Below, piece by piece: positions 28,235-38,240 of a stretch of DNA of 64,000 nucleotides. The translations under genes were made by a program, and so were the position numbers. Source of the DNA: Roseateles subflavus (lineage in GTDB: Bacteria > Pseudomonadota > Gammaproteobacteria > Burkholderiales > Burkholderiaceae_C); contig NZ_JASVDS010000001.1 in assembly GCF_030285365.1 (NCBI RefSeq), positions 1-64,000 on the forward strand. The letters are read 5' to 3'. Each line of letters starts with the position of its first letter. The first letter of the stretch is position 1. Under the pieces are notes generated by a model. The model was not told the origin of the DNA. It saw only the letters and a program-made list of their open reading frames with translations, and searched no databases.

Positions 28235-28999
28235 ATGAGTGCCATGAAGAAGATCGTCCTGATCACCGGCGCCAGCCGCGGCATCGGCGCCGCCACTGCC
28301 GTGCGCTGCGCCCGCGAGGGCTACGACGTGGCGCTCAACTACCACCGGGATGCCGCCGCGGCGGCGCAGGTGGCGGCACAGGTGCGGGCGCTGGGCGCCC
28401 AGGCGACGCTGCTGCAGGCCGATGTGGCCGATACCGCACAGGTGCTCGGCCTGTTCGAACGGCTGGACGCCCAGCTCGGCCCGCAGGCCCGCCTCACGGG
28501 GCTGGTCAACAACGCCGGCATCGTCGCGCCGCGGGCCCGCGTCGAGGAGATGAGCCCGGAGCGCTGGCAACGCGTCTTCGCGGTCAACGTGATGGGCACG
28601 ATGCTGTGCGCCCGTGAGGCCGTGCGCCGCATGAGCCGCGCGCACGGCGGCTCGGGGGGCGCCATCGTCAACCTGTCCTCGCGCGCCGCGCTGCTGGGCT
28701 CGCCGGGGCTCTATGTGGACTACGCCGCGAGCAAGGCGGCGGTCGAGACCTTCACCGTCGGCCTGGCACGCGAGATCGCGACCGAGGGCGTCCGGGTGAA
28801 CGGCGTGCGCCCGGGCATCATCGAGACCGACATCCACGCCGACAGCGGCATGGGCGACGAGCTCGCCGCCGCCGCGGCCGGCATTCCCATGCAGCGCCTG
28901 GGTCGCGCCGAGGAGGTGGCCGAGGCCATCGTCTGGCTGCTCTCCGACGCCGCCAGCTACACCACGGGCGCCCTGCTGGACGTCACCGGCGGCCGCTGA
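28235..28999 (+). CDS. Short-chain dehydrogenase/reductase
   Basis: A 254-residue classical SDR. It has a TGASRGIGAA cofactor loop near residue 11, NNAG near 93, and the catalytic Ser (NLSSRAALLG) followed by Y-x3-K in DYAASKAAVE. An Asn or Tyr-rich loop after the first strand (LNYHRDAA) suggests NADPH preference. It resembles E. coli YgfF. The substrate is unknown. It ends eight bases before the stop of the convergent chemoreceptor gene. Confidence 0.92.
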   Translation: MSAMKKIVLITGASRGIGAATAVRCAREGYDVALNYHRDAAAAAQVAAQVRALGAQATLLQADVADTAQVLGLFERLDAQLGPQARLTGLVNNAGIVAPRARVEEMSPERWQRVFAVNVMGTMLCAREAVRRMSRAHGGSGGAIVNLSSRAALLGSPGLYVDYAASKAAVETFTVGLAREIATEGVRVNGVRPGIIETDIHADSGMGDELAAAAAGIPMQRLGRAEEVAEAIVWLLSDAASYTTGALLDVTGGR

Positions 29000-29006
29000 G
29001 ACGGCA

Positions 29007-30542
29007 TCACCCCAGGCGGAAGGAGTTCACGATGCCGGCCAGCGCCTGGGCCTGCTGAGCCAGGCTCGTCGCGGCGGCGGAGGACTCCTCCACCATGGCC
29101 GCGTTCTGCTGGGTGTTGGTGTCCAGCTGCGTGATGGCCGTGTTGACCTGCGCGATGCCGGCACTCTGCTCGCGCGTCGCGGTGGAGATGTTGCCCAGCA
29201 TCGCCGTCACCTGCTGCACCTGCGTGACCAGCTCGGCCATGGTGCGGCCGGCCTCGGCGGCCACGACCGCCCCGCTCTCGACATGCGCGACGCTGTCCCC
29301 GATGAGGGTCTTGATCTCGCGGGCGGCCTGCGCGCTGCGCTGGGCCAGCACCCGCACCTCGCCGGCCACCACCGCGAAACCGCGGCCCTGTTCACCAGCC
29401 CGCGCGGCCTCGACCGCAGCATTGAGGGCGAGGATGTTGGTCTGGAAGGCAATGCCGTCGATCACGCCGATGATGTCCGCGATCTTCTTGGAGCTGCTGT
29501 TGATCTGGTCCATGGTGCTGACCACCCGGCCGACGGCCTCGCCGCTGCGCTCGGCCGTTCCCGAGGCCTCATGCGCCAGCACATTGGCCTGCTCGGCGGA
29601 TGCGGCGTTGTTCTTCACGGCGGCAGCCATCTCGTCCATCGACGCGGCCGTCTGCTCCAGGGCCGAGGCCTGGATCTCGGTGCGGGCGCTGAGGTCGTGG
29701 CTGGCCTGCGAGATCTCGCCGGAGGCGTCCGAGACCGTGCCCGCGCTGCGGTGGATCTCGCGCACCGTCTGCGCCAGGCCCTCCTGCATCTCGCGCATGG
29801 CCTCCAGCAGCTGCCCGATCTCGTTGTGCTCCTGCAGCGCCGAGCGCTGGCTGAGGTCGCGCTCGCGAATGGCGTTGGCCAGGCGCAGCGCTTCCCGCAG
29901 CGGACGCATGATGGCCATGACCGTGCGCCAGGCCAGTGTCACCGCCGCCAGCACGGCGACGGCGAAGACCAGCAGCACGATCTGCACCGAGCGCCGGTAG
30001 GTGGCCTGACTCGTCGCGTACTCCGTCTCGGCCACGGCGAGCTGCTCGTCCACGAGCTCCGAGACGGCGCCGGTGAACGGGTCGATCGCGGGGTAGAGCT
30101 CCTTGGCGGCGAAGGCGTCGAGCGCCTCGCGGTCCTGGCGGGTCAGGATGTCCCGCAGCCGTCTCGCCGCGGCCTCGGCCGCCCCCTTCAGCGGCTTGGC
30201 CTTCGCCAGCAGCTCGGCCTCGTGCCCCTCGATCAGGGTCTCGTTGTAGGCCTTCCAGTACGTGGCGATGCTGCGCTCGGCCTCATCCAGCAGGCGCAGG
30301 CCCGCGGCCGTGTCCAGCGTGCCGGCGCGGACCTTGTGGGTGGTGTCCACGATGTTGACGGCGTAGGCGTCGGAGATCTGCTTCAGCTGCTTGAGCGGCA
30401 CCACGCGGTCGTTGTAGACCGTCTCCATGGCCGCGTTCACGCGCCCAAGGGCATGAAGGCTCCAGCCACCACTGATGCCCAGGAGGACGATCAGCAGGCC
30501 CGAGAACAGGACCAGACGACTCTTGATGCTTCCGAACCGCAT
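29007..30542 (-). CDS. Methyl-accepting chemotaxis protein
   Basis: A 511-residue transmembrane chemoreceptor. The first membrane helix is at about 7-27 ([19 protein letters not shown]). A periplasmic four-helix-bundle sensor (4HB_MCP type) spans about 30-185, and the second membrane helix about 190-212. A HAMP domain and the long cytoplasmic signalling hairpin follow. The highly conserved tip is present ([20 protein letters not shown], then [12 protein letters not shown]). The end (NSFRLG) lacks the NWETF pentapeptide used to tether CheR. The ATG at 30542 starts the usual basic N-terminus. The ligand is unknown. Confidence 0.93.
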   Translation of the reverse strand: MRFGSIKSRLVLFSGLLIVLLGISGGWSLHALGRVNAAMETVYNDRVVPLKQLKQISDAYAVNIVDTTHKVRAGTLDTAAGLRLLDEAERSIATYWKAYNETLIEGHEAELLAKAKPLKGAAEAAARRLRDILTRQDREALDAFAAKELYPAIDPFTGAVSELVDEQLAVAETEYATSQATYRRSVQIVLLVFAVAVLAAVTLAWRTVMAIMRPLREALRLANAIRERDLSQRSALQEHNEIGQLLEAMREMQEGLAQTVREIHRSAGTVSDASGEISQASHDLSARTEIQASALEQTAASMDEMAAAVKNNAASAEQANVLAHEASGTAERSGEAVGRVVSTMDQINSSSKKIADIIGVIDGIAFQTNILALNAAVEAARAGEQGRGFAVVAGEVRVLAQRSAQAAREIKTLIGDSVAHVESGAVVAAEAGRTMAELVTQVQQVTAMLGNISTATREQSAGIAQVNTAITQLDTNTQQNAAMVEESSAAATSLAQQAQALAGIVNSFRLG

Positions 30543-30627
30543 AGGAAAGCTCCCGGGGCGATGCCTTGTGAGCCAACTGTAGCGCTGCGACCCTACGGGG
30601 AACAGGGTTTGCGTCACGCCATGTGCT

Positions 30628-31815
30628 TCAGCGTCGTTCCACGATCACAGGCGTGAGCGCCAGCGCCTGGCGCATGCGTTCGGCGGCGCTGCGGGCGTCC
30701 TCCCGGCTGGCGTAGGGCCCGGCCTGGAGGCGGTGGATCTGGGCCTCCTTGAAGATCGCCAGCAGCGGCGCCATCCAGTCCAGCTCCTGGCTGAGCTTCT
30801 GGCGGAAGGCCTCGGCGCCGTCCATGCGGGAGAAGGCCCCCAGCTGCACCCAGAAGCCCTTGCTGGCCGCCTTCGGGGCGGCACCGCCGTCGGGGATGCC
30901 GGGCGCGGCGCCGGTCTGGGCCAAGGGCGGATCGATGGCGGCGCGGGGGGCCGGAGGCGGGGTCAGGTCTTGCGGCAGGCCCGCGCCGCCCTGGACGACC
31001 GGCGGGAGCGCCGCCGCCGCGGGGGCCGGCGCGACAGGCGCGACGGGCGCAGCGGGCGCGGCCGCGCGGCCGTCGCGCGCCTGCGCCAGCCGCGTGGCGT
31101 CGTCCCGACGCTGCCAGGCACCGGTGCGGATGTCGTCGTAGGTGATGCGCTCGACCTCCACCGGCGTCACGCCGCGCAGCACGTCCAGCTTGAGCGCGGC
31201 GGTGTAGCTGAGATCGACGATGCGGCCGGGGTGGAAGGGCCCCCGGTCGTTGATGCGCACGATGACCTCCCGCCCGTTGGCCGGGTTGCGCACCCGCGCG
31301 TAGCTGGGGATGGGCATGGTGGCGTGGGCTGCCGTCATGGCGTACATGTTGTAGAGCTCGCCGCTGGAGGTCGGCCGGCCGTGGAACTTGCGGCCGTACC
31401 AGGACGCGAGGCCGCGCTCGGTCAGCGGGCTGTCGTCCGTCAGGGGCTCGTAGCGCTGGCCGGCCACCTCGTAGGGCTTGTTGGGGCCGCCCTTGCGGAT
31501 CGGCTCCAGGCGCGGTTCGGCATCCGGGACCTGGCCGAGGTTGGGCGGCACCTGCGCCTGCGGACCGTCGCGGTCCGCGCCCGGCGCTGGCGCGCGCGGG
31601 ACGCCCGGCCCAGGCGAGGGCAGCGGCGCGCGGCTCGCGCAGCCGCCCAGCAGGGCCAGCACGAGCAGCCCGGCGCTGGCGAGCGGCGTAAGCGGGTGCC
31701 GCCGGCCCTGCCCGGACGGCGGAGGGAACGGCAGCGAGAACGAGGCAGGCAGGGACGCGGGCCCAGCGGCCAGGCAGACCCGGGCGGCCGTCCGGAAAAG
31801 GGGCGGTCGTGACAT
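30628..31815 (-). CDS. rlpA: Septal ring lytic transglycosylase RlpA
   Basis: A 395-residue lipoprotein. The lipobox LGGC is near residue 59, after a long N-terminal extension. The double-psi beta-barrel domain spans about 130-230 ([32 protein letters not shown]). A Pro/Ala-rich linker follows, and a C-terminal SPOR domain runs from about 320 ([20 protein letters not shown]) and binds denuded glycan strands at the division septum. RlpA cleaves such strands to help daughter-cell separation. The true start may be an internal codon nearer the lipobox, since the first 40 residues are atypical. Confidence 0.92.
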   Translation of the reverse strand: MSRPPLFRTAARVCLAAGPASLPASFSLPFPPPSGQGRRHPLTPLASAGLLVLALLGGCASRAPLPSPGPGVPRAPAPGADRDGPQAQVPPNLGQVPDAEPRLEPIRKGGPNKPYEVAGQRYEPLTDDSPLTERGLASWYGRKFHGRPTSSGELYNMYAMTAAHATMPIPSYARVRNPANGREVIVRINDRGPFHPGRIVDLSYTAALKLDVLRGVTPVEVERITYDDIRTGAWQRRDDATRLAQARDGRAAAPAAPVAPVAPAPAAAALPPVVQGGAGLPQDLTPPPAPRAAIDPPLAQTGAAPGIPDGGAAPKAASKGFWVQLGAFSRMDGAEAFRQKLSQELDWMAPLLAIFKEAQIHRLQAGPYASREDARSAAERMRQALALTPVIVERR

Positions 31816-31913
31816 GGGCGCAACCCTAAACCATGCCGGCGGTCACGCCAAGGGCTTCGCGCCGGGGACGGTGGGCTTGTATGCTGCGGGCTTCGCCGAA
31901 GCCGCCCTGCGCC

Positions 31914-32615
31914 ATGAACAGCGACTACATCTTCACGCCCCCCGAGCAGCCCAGCGCCGCCGTGCGCGGCACCGAGCGCCGCTACGCCGTCTCCCGCATC
32001 TTCTGCGTCGGCCGCAACTACGCCGCCCACGCCCGCGAAATGGGCGGAGACCCCAGCCGCGAGCCGCCCTTCTACTTCACCAAGCCGCCCTCCGCCCTCG
32101 TGCACAGCGGCGCCACCGTGCCCTACCCGCCCGGCACGCGGGACTACCACTACGAGATGGAGCTGGTGATCGCCCTGGGCGCGCCGGTGTTCAAGGTGAG
32201 CCCCGAGGTCGCGCGCGCCGCCATCTGGGGCTTCGCGCCCGGCCTGGACATGACCCGCCGCGACCTGCAGGCCGAGGCCAAGAAGGCCGGCCGGCCCTGG
32301 GACGTCGCCAAGGGGTTCGAGCAGTCCGCCGTGCTGGGCGAGCTGGTGCGCGTGGCCGAGTGCGGCCCCATGGACGCCGGCGCCATCACCCTGGCCGTCA
32401 ACGGCGTCCAGAAGCAGCGCGGCGACCTGGCGGACATGATCTGGAACGTGGCGGAGATCGTCGCCAACCTCTCCCAGTTCTATCACCTCAAGCCGGGCGA
32501 CCTGATCTACACCGGCACGCCCGATGGCGTGGGCCCGGTGCTGCCGGGCGACCGCCTCGAGGGCGAGATCGCCGGCCTGGGCGCCATCGCCCTGACAATC
32601 GGGCCTGCCGAATGA
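31914..32615 (+). CDS. Fumarylacetoacetate hydrolase-family protein
   Basis: A 233-residue enzyme of the FAH superfamily, whose members hydrolyse or decarboxylate C-C bonds of acylpyruvates and related 2-oxo acids using a divalent metal. FCVGRNYAAHAREMG near residue 29, the metal ligands in YEMELVIALG near 80 and the downstream acidic residue in GLDMTRRDLQ are seen, as is the GDLIYTGTPDGVGPV signature near 200. It resembles small fumarylpyruvate or acylpyruvate hydrolases. The ATG at 31914 is chosen over one 27 codons upstream that adds basic low-complexity sequence. nadC follows 48 bases later. Confidence 0.9.
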   Translation: MNSDYIFTPPEQPSAAVRGTERRYAVSRIFCVGRNYAAHAREMGGDPSREPPFYFTKPPSALVHSGATVPYPPGTRDYHYEMELVIALGAPVFKVSPEVARAAIWGFAPGLDMTRRDLQAEAKKAGRPWDVAKGFEQSAVLGELVRVAECGPMDAGAITLAVNGVQKQRGDLADMIWNVAEIVANLSQFYHLKPGDLIYTGTPDGVGPVLPGDRLEGEIAGLGAIALTIGPAE

Positions 32616-32663
32616 CTTCCGGGCGCCGTGGCGGCGCCCTGCACCGCTGTTCCTGATCCTGCC

Positions 32664-33542
32664 ATGTTCGACCACGACGAATCCCTGCAAGAGGCGCGCG
32701 AGCGCAACATCCGCGATGCCCTGTTCGAGGACATCGGCCGCTGCGACTGGACGGCGCAGCTGGTGCCCGCCGGGCGTGCCGTGAAGGCGCATGTGCGCGT
32801 CCGCGAGGACGCCGTGCTGTGCGGCCGGGACTGGTTCGAGGGCGTCTTCCGGGCGCTGGACCCGTCGAGCCGCATCGACTGGTGCTATGAGGAAGGCGCC
32901 CGCATGCAGGCGGACACGCTCGTGTGCCACCTCGTGGCGGACGGCCGCGCGCTGCTGAGCGCCGAGCGGCCGGCCCTGAACTTCCTGCAGCTGCTGTCGG
33001 CCACGGCCACGCTCACGCGCCAGCACGTCGATGCCATCGCCGGCGCCAGCCCGAACCCGCGCGGCTGCGCCGTACTGGACACCCGCAAGACGGTGCCCGG
33101 CCTGCGTCTGGCGCAGAAGTACGCCGTGCGCGTGGGCGGCGGCGCCAACCAGCGCCTGGCGCTCTACCACGGCATCCTGATCAAGGAGAACCACATCGCC
33201 GCGGCCGGCGGGGTGGGCGCGGCGCTCCGGGCCGCACAGGCCCTGGACGCGGGCGTGGACATCCAGATCGAGGTCGAATCCATCGCCGAGCTGCGCGAGG
33301 CCCTGGAGGCCGGCGCGCAAAGCGTGCTCCTGGACAACTTCACCGAAGCCATGATGCGCGAGGCCGTGGCGCTGAACGCCGGGCGGGCGCTGCTCGAAGT
33401 GTCCGGCGGCGTGGCCCTGGACCAGCTGCGCTGGATCGCGGCCACCGGCGTGGACCGCATCTCCATCGGCCGGCTCACGAAGGACGTGAAGGCCGTGGAC
33501 TACTCCATGCGCGTCGAAGGTCCGGCCGACAGACAGGGCTGA
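32664..33542 (+). CDS. nadC: Nicotinate-nucleotide pyrophosphorylase (carboxylating), QPRTase
   Basis: A 292-residue enzyme of de novo NAD synthesis: quinolinate plus PRPP gives nicotinate mononucleotide, CO2 and pyrophosphate. Typical motifs are RNIRDALFEDIG (start), ERPALNFLQLLSATATLT near 110, LDTRKTVPGLRLAQKYAV near 140, LIKENHIAAAGG near 170 and ISIGRLTKDVKAVDYSMR at the end. The ATG at 32664 is preferred to 32628, which adds a non-conserved stub. nadA and nadB are not adjacent. It may share a transcript with the FAH-family gene. Confidence 0.95.
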   Translation: MFDHDESLQEARERNIRDALFEDIGRCDWTAQLVPAGRAVKAHVRVREDAVLCGRDWFEGVFRALDPSSRIDWCYEEGARMQADTLVCHLVADGRALLSAERPALNFLQLLSATATLTRQHVDAIAGASPNPRGCAVLDTRKTVPGLRLAQKYAVRVGGGANQRLALYHGILIKENHIAAAGGVGAALRAAQALDAGVDIQIEVESIAELREALEAGAQSVLLDNFTEAMMREAVALNAGRALLEVSGGVALDQLRWIAATGVDRISIGRLTKDVKAVDYSMRVEGPADRQG

Positions 33543-33614
33543 CACCCGCCCCGCCTGCGTACACTCCCGGGGCTGCGCGGCCGGGGCATGAGGCTCCGGC
33601 GCTGAGGGAGTGAC

Positions 33615-35585
33615 ATGGATCCACGCTTCAAACCCAGGCCCAAGCTCTGGCCCGCCACGCTGCCGGTGCGGGTGCAGGCCTTCTGCATCGACGCCGCCCT
33701 GCTGGTCATGCTCGGCGCCCCCCTGCTGTGGGTGAGCCAGCATCGGCTGGTCAGCCGGCTGGACGACTTCAGCCCGGTCAGCCTCTTCGTCAACTGGCTG
33801 CTGCCGGCGCTGTACTTCATCGGTTTCTGGACCTGGCAGGGCGCCAGCTTCGGCATGCTGTTCAGCGGCATCCGGGTGGTGGACTTCTACACCGGCGAGA
33901 AGCCGACGCTGAAGCAGACCGCGCTGCGCTGGATCGGGGCCGTGGTGTCCCTGCTGCCGCTGGGGCTCGGCCTGTGGTGGGCCGCGGCGGATGCGCGCGG
34001 CCAGAGCTGGCATGACCGCCTGGCCGGCACCCAGGTCGTGTGGCGCCGCGCGCGGGTCGAAGGTGAACCCGAGGAGATGGGCTACCTCCAGCGCCACTGG
34101 CTGGGCGAGCAGAGCCTGGTGCAGAGCTTCTGGATCAACAACCTGCTGCTGTCCACGCCCATGGCCATGCTCATCACCGGGCTGATGAGCTGGATCGGCG
34201 CCAAGGGCGAGCACCTGCAGGCCGGCGCCATCGCCGTGATGCTCGGCTGGCCCCTGATGCTGGCCCTGCACACCTGGTGCGTGGTGGGCGCCTGGCGCTC
34301 CGCGGGCCGCTACCTGGACCGCAACGGCTCCGCGCTGTGGGGCTACGGCGCCCGCCTGCTGATGGGCCTGGGCATGCTGCAGATCGCGGCGTCGCTGCTC
34401 GTGGGCTTCCTGCCGCAGCTGGGCGAGTACTGGCAGATGGCCCGCGGCATCGACCCGATCGGCCGCACCGAGTTCCACGTGGCCGAGGACGGCAGCACCG
34501 TGCGCCTGGAAGGGCCCATCGGCATGGGCGACGCCACGCGCCTGGACGCCATCCTGAAGGCGCAGCCGCAGCTGCAGCGCTTCGAGCTGCAGTCGCCCGG
34601 CGGGCGGGTCTACGAGGCCGAGCGCATGGCGGAGATGATCGCCGGCCGCTCCGGCGCCAGCACCACGGTGGTCGAGCATTGCGAGAGCGCCTGCACGATC
34701 CTCTTCCTGGCGGCGCCCAAGCGCCAGCTGATGCCCGATGCCCGGCTCGGCTTCCACCGCGCCTCCACCGGCACCTACAACCCCGTCTTCGAGGAGCTGG
34801 CCAACAAGGAGCTCGAGAAGACCTACCGCAACCTGAACCTGCCGGAGCACTTCATCACCCGCACGCTGAAGACGCCGTCCCGCAGCATGTGGTACCCGAC
34901 GATGGACGAGCTGATCAGCCACGCGCTGATCCCCGAGCCGCCCAAGACCCTCGACATCTTCCTGCCCATGGGCACCGACAGCCCGGTGCGGGCCTATGTC
35001 GAGGCCCTGAACGCGAACCCGGCCTGGTATGCCCTCGAGGGCCGCACGACCGGCAGCATCGAGCAGGCGGCCCAGCGCATGCAGGCGGCCCGCCAGGCCG
35101 GCCTGCCCGACGACGCCGTCCAGACGGCCGGCTACATGGTGGTCGCCGAGCAGATGGCGACGATGATCCACGAGCTGCGGCCCGTGCAGCGGCACAAGCT
35201 GGTGCAGCAGGTCGAGGCCGAGCTGAAGGCCGCCAAGGCCCAGAGCCCCGAGGCCTGCCAGGGCCTGCTCGCCGGCCAGCTGATCCTGCGCCGGCTCCTG
35301 CCGCTGGAGCTGCAGGTGGGCAGCAGCAGCTGGCTGCAGGAGGCCGTCAACGCGCCCAAGGAGCGCCGTGCCAGCAATCAGCCCACGGCCGTCGAGCTGG
35401 AGGTCGTGCGACGCAGCCTGGGCGGCCTGGCGCCCGGCATGCTGGCGCACTGGTGGGGCCCGCAGCCCGGCGCCGCGGCCGCCCCGCGCTGCGACCAGGT
35501 CCTGCAGTTGCTGCGCCAGAGCGGTGCCTTGCGCACCCCCCAGCGCGAGCTGGCCGAGCGGCTGATGTTCCAGGTGCCGGGCTGA
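33615..35585 (+). CDS. RDD membrane protein fused to a ClpP-like serine protease domain
   Basis: A 656-residue protein. Residues about 10-145 form an RDD membrane domain (VQAFCIDAALLVMLGAPLL, SFGMLFSGIRVVDFYTGEKP), followed by three more hydrophobic segments to about 275. Residues about 290-430 look like a COG3904/ClpP-crotonase fold: LQSPGGRVYEAERMAEMI, then HCESACTILFLAAPKRQLMP with the likely nucleophilic Ser, then ARLGFHRAST with a candidate catalytic His. The remaining 220 residues are helical and unassigned. Topology suggests a membrane-tethered protease facing one side of the inner membrane. Substrate and pathway are unknown. Confidence 0.8.
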   Translation: MDPRFKPRPKLWPATLPVRVQAFCIDAALLVMLGAPLLWVSQHRLVSRLDDFSPVSLFVNWLLPALYFIGFWTWQGASFGMLFSGIRVVDFYTGEKPTLKQTALRWIGAVVSLLPLGLGLWWAAADARGQSWHDRLAGTQVVWRRARVEGEPEEMGYLQRHWLGEQSLVQSFWINNLLLSTPMAMLITGLMSWIGAKGEHLQAGAIAVMLGWPLMLALHTWCVVGAWRSAGRYLDRNGSALWGYGARLLMGLGMLQIAASLLVGFLPQLGEYWQMARGIDPIGRTEFHVAEDGSTVRLEGPIGMGDATRLDAILKAQPQLQRFELQSPGGRVYEAERMAEMIAGRSGASTTVVEHCESACTILFLAAPKRQLMPDARLGFHRASTGTYNPVFEELANKELEKTYRNLNLPEHFITRTLKTPSRSMWYPTMDELISHALIPEPPKTLDIFLPMGTDSPVRAYVEALNANPAWYALEGRTTGSIEQAAQRMQAARQAGLPDDAVQTAGYMVVAEQMATMIHELRPVQRHKLVQQVEAELKAAKAQSPEACQGLLAGQLILRRLLPLELQVGSSSWLQEAVNAPKERRASNQPTAVELEVVRRSLGGLAPGMLAHWWGPQPGAAAAPRCDQVLQLLRQSGALRTPQRELAERLMFQVPG

Positions 35586-35624
35586 GCGCCCGGACGCTGC
35601 GGCGGAGGCCTGCCCCGGTGGTGC

Positions 35625-36356
35625 TCAGCGGAACCAGTCCTCGTCGGGCAGGCGGGCGAACACCCGCCGCAGCCCCTCCCCCCAGCCGCGACGCAGCCGG
35701 TTGAAGTAGGGGTCGTCCCCGTCCACGCGGTGCGGTTGGGCCGGCGCCAGACTGTCCGTGCGATACAGCAGCAGGTCCAGCGGCAGGCCCACCGAGAGGT
35801 TGGAGCGGATCGTCGAGTCGAAGGAGATCAGCGTGCACTTCGTGGCCTCGGTGAGGCTGGAGTCGAAGTCGATCACGCGGTCGATGATGGGCTTGCCGTA
35901 CTTGGACTCGCCGATCTGGAAATACGGTGTGTCCTCGGTCGCCTCGATGAAGTTGCCTTGCGGATAGACGTGGAAGAGGCGCGGCGGCTCGCCGCGGATC
36001 TGCCCGCCCACGAGAAAGTTCGCCCCGAAGTCCACGCCCTGGCTGAGCGTGCCGCTGCCGGCGTCGCGCTCGACCACCTCGCGCAGCGTGCGCCCCAGCA
36101 GCTCGGCCGCCTGGTACATCGAGGGCACGTTCAGCAGGTGCGGCCCGTCCTGGTGCAGGCGCTGGCGCAGCAGGCTCAGCACGCTCTGCGTGGTGGCCAG
36201 GTTGCCGGCATTGAGCAGGGTGATGAGCCGTTCGCCCGGCGTCTCGAAGATGCTCATCTTGCGGAAGGTGGCGATGTGGTCCACCCCGGCATTGGTGCGG
36301 GAGTCCGATGCGAAGAGCAGGCCGGCCCGCAGGCGCATGGCAACACAGTAGGTCAT
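35625..36356 (-). CDS. Anbu-type proteasome-like peptidase
   Basis: A 243-residue Ntn-hydrolase of the Anbu (ancestral beta subunit) group. The start MTYCVAMRL, with Thr2 as presumptive nucleophile after Met removal, and LLFASDSRTNAGVDHI are hallmarks that separate it from HslV. Anbu proteins assemble into open helical or ring-like oligomers; their substrates are not settled. It is the last gene of a four-gene unit with a transglutaminase, an alpha-E protein and an ATP-grasp protein, a conserved association thought to make or process an unknown peptide or amide-linked compound. Confidence 0.93.
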   Translation of the reverse strand: MTYCVAMRLRAGLLFASDSRTNAGVDHIATFRKMSIFETPGERLITLLNAGNLATTQSVLSLLRQRLHQDGPHLLNVPSMYQAAELLGRTLREVVERDAGSGTLSQGVDFGANFLVGGQIRGEPPRLFHVYPQGNFIEATEDTPYFQIGESKYGKPIIDRVIDFDSSLTEATKCTLISFDSTIRSNLSVGLPLDLLLYRTDSLAPAQPHRVDGDDPYFNRLRRGWGEGLRRVFARLPDEDWFR

Positions 36357-36426
36357 GGCAGCAGCTTAGCGCGAAGTGCAGCGCCCCCTGGCGGCCGGGC
36401 CACGGGGAACAGGGATCGGGGCCCGC

Positions 36427-37242
36427 TCATTGCTGGGCCGCCGCCTGCTGCACCGCCACCTGGGTGCGCAGCGCCTCCGCGCCGCCGCCCAGACGCATCC
36501 CGCGCACGGGGCAGGCATCGAGGTAGTCCAGGCCCACGGCCAGCCGGACATGGCGGCCATTGGCCAGACACTGGTTGGACACATCGAAACCCAGCCAGCC
36601 GACCTCCGCCCCGCGCTGCAGGCGCACCTCGGCCCAGGCATGGCTGGCCACGTGGGCGGCGTCGGTGGCGAGGTAGCCACTGACGTAGCGCGCCGGCAGC
36701 CCGAGCAGACGGGCGAGCGAGACGAAGACCTGCGCATGGTCCTGGCACACGCCATGGCCGCTGGCGAAGGCCTCCGTCGCGGCGGTGGCGACATCGGTGG
36801 CGCCCGGCGTGTAGGGCATGCGGCCCGCCAAGGCCCCCATGAGCTGCGCCAGGCCCTCCACGGCATCGGCCTGCACGGCGGCGGCATGCGCGGCGGCGAA
36901 ATCCCGCATGGCCTCGTCCGCGCGGGTCAGCGCGCTCTCGCGCAGGAAGACGGGCGGCGGCAGCGCATCGTCGCTGAGGTCCGGCCGGGGCGCCTCGTCC
37001 AGCGTCTCGACCTCGCCCTCGGCCACGAGATGGATCTCATGCCGCGGGCCGTCCAGCGTCAGCACATGCAGCACGTTGCCGTAGGCGTCGCGCGTGACGC
37101 TCGCCGGGGCCGGCAGGCGCAGCTGCCAGCGCCGCACCTGCAGGCCCATGCCGGGACGGGGCGTCAGGCGCAGGTACTGCGTGGAGCGGGCAAGCGGCCG
37201 CTCGTACTGGTAGACCGTCTCATGGGCGATGTGCAGGTGCAT
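36427..37242 (-). CDS. Transglutaminase-like cysteine protease family protein
   Basis: A 271-residue protein with an N-terminal beta-sandwich typical of bacterial transglutaminase-like proteins (HETVYQYERPLARSTQYLRL). The transglutaminase core follows with a complete triad: C166 in GHGVCQDHA, H201 in SHAWAEV and D220 in GFDVSN. It could form or cleave amide bonds. The start at 37242 (MHLHIAHE) is used because the longer frame is Arg/Gly-rich and overlaps the upstream gene. It is 17 bases downstream of the alpha-E gene and 70 bases upstream of Anbu. Confidence 0.92.
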   Translation of the reverse strand: MHLHIAHETVYQYERPLARSTQYLRLTPRPGMGLQVRRWQLRLPAPASVTRDAYGNVLHVLTLDGPRHEIHLVAEGEVETLDEAPRPDLSDDALPPPVFLRESALTRADEAMRDFAAAHAAAVQADAVEGLAQLMGALAGRMPYTPGATDVATAATEAFASGHGVCQDHAQVFVSLARLLGLPARYVSGYLATDAAHVASHAWAEVRLQRGAEVGWLGFDVSNQCLANGRHVRLAVGLDYLDACPVRGMRLGGGAEALRTQVAVQQAAAQQ

Positions 37243-37259
37243 GGCTGGCTCCGGCCCGG

Positions 37260-38228
37260 TCAGTGGGCCTCGAAGTAGGCGCGCCGGATGGCATCCCCCA
37301 GGCGGGCCGACTCCGCCAGGAAACCCGTCAGCCAGCGGTGCAGCCCCTCGGAGAGGATCTCGTCGACGGCGCCGTACTGCAGCTGCAGCGCCAGCTGCCC
37401 GGCCCACTGCTTGACCTCGCGACCGGCGTCGCCGGCGCCGTCCAGCGATTCGATCAGGGGCAGCAGCGCACAGACCTCGTCGCAGCAGGCCCGCAGCGAA
37501 CGCGGCACGTCCGGGCGCAGGATCAGCAGCTCCGTCACGCGGCGCGCGTCGAGCGCATCGCGGTAGGCCGCATGGTAGGCCTCGAACGCGGAGAGCGAGC
37601 GCAGCAGCGCGCTCCAGGCGTAGAAGTCCGGCGCGCTGTCACTCGGCGCATCGACGGGCGAGAGGCTGGCCACGGCGGGCTCGATCAGCTGGCTCTTGAC
37701 GTCCAGCAGCCGCGCCGTGTTGTCCGCCCGCTCGATGAAGGTGCCCAGGCGGATGAAGCAGTAGGCGTCGTTGCGCTGCAGCGTGCCGTAGGTCGCCCCG
37801 CGGAACAGGTGCGAGCGCTCCTTCACCCAGTCGAAGAAGGCCGAGACGCTGGGCAGCCCCGTCGGGGGCAGCTTGCGGGCCTCCAGCCAGGTGCTGTTGA
37901 TGGCCTCCCACATCTCCGCGGTGATCTGCCCGCGCACGGCATGCGCGTTCTCGCGCGCCTCGCGCAGGCAGGACAGCACCGAGGCCGGGTTCTCGAGGTC
38001 CAGGGCCATGAAGCGGAAGAGCCGGTCGGCCTGCAGCTCGCCATAGCGCTGGCCGTAGAGCTCCAGCGTGCCGGTCACGGCCAGCGGTGCGGCCAGCTCG
38101 GTCATGCCGCCGCGCGACTGCGGCAGCAGCGACAGCGAGTGCGTCACGTCCAGCATGCGCACGAGGTTCTCCGCGCGTTCCAGGTAGCGACTCATCCAGT
38201 AGAGCTGCGAGGCGGTGCGAGACAGCAT
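37260..38228 (-). CDS. Alpha-E domain protein (DUF403)
   Basis: A 322-residue all-helical protein opening MLSRTASQLYWMSRYLERAENLVRM, the standard start of alpha-E proteins. The family is named for conserved Glu residues in helices and nearly always sits beside circularly permuted ATP-grasp and transglutaminase genes. It may act with the ATP-grasp enzyme in building a peptide-like product. Only 12 bases separate it from the upstream ATP-grasp gene. Biochemical function is unproven. Confidence 0.92.
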   Translation of the reverse strand: MLSRTASQLYWMSRYLERAENLVRMLDVTHSLSLLPQSRGGMTELAAPLAVTGTLELYGQRYGELQADRLFRFMALDLENPASVLSCLREARENAHAVRGQITAEMWEAINSTWLEARKLPPTGLPSVSAFFDWVKERSHLFRGATYGTLQRNDAYCFIRLGTFIERADNTARLLDVKSQLIEPAVASLSPVDAPSDSAPDFYAWSALLRSLSAFEAYHAAYRDALDARRVTELLILRPDVPRSLRACCDEVCALLPLIESLDGAGDAGREVKQWAGQLALQLQYGAVDEILSEGLHRWLTGFLAESARLGDAIRRAYFEAH

Positions 38229-38240
38229 GGGGGGCTCCGG

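Noticed and set aside
31440-35450. Open frame of 1336 codons on the reverse strand
   Set aside because: It runs antisense across the FAH-family, nadC and RDD/ClpP-like genes, and its sequence is Arg/His/Gln/Gly-rich without domains. It is a composition artefact.
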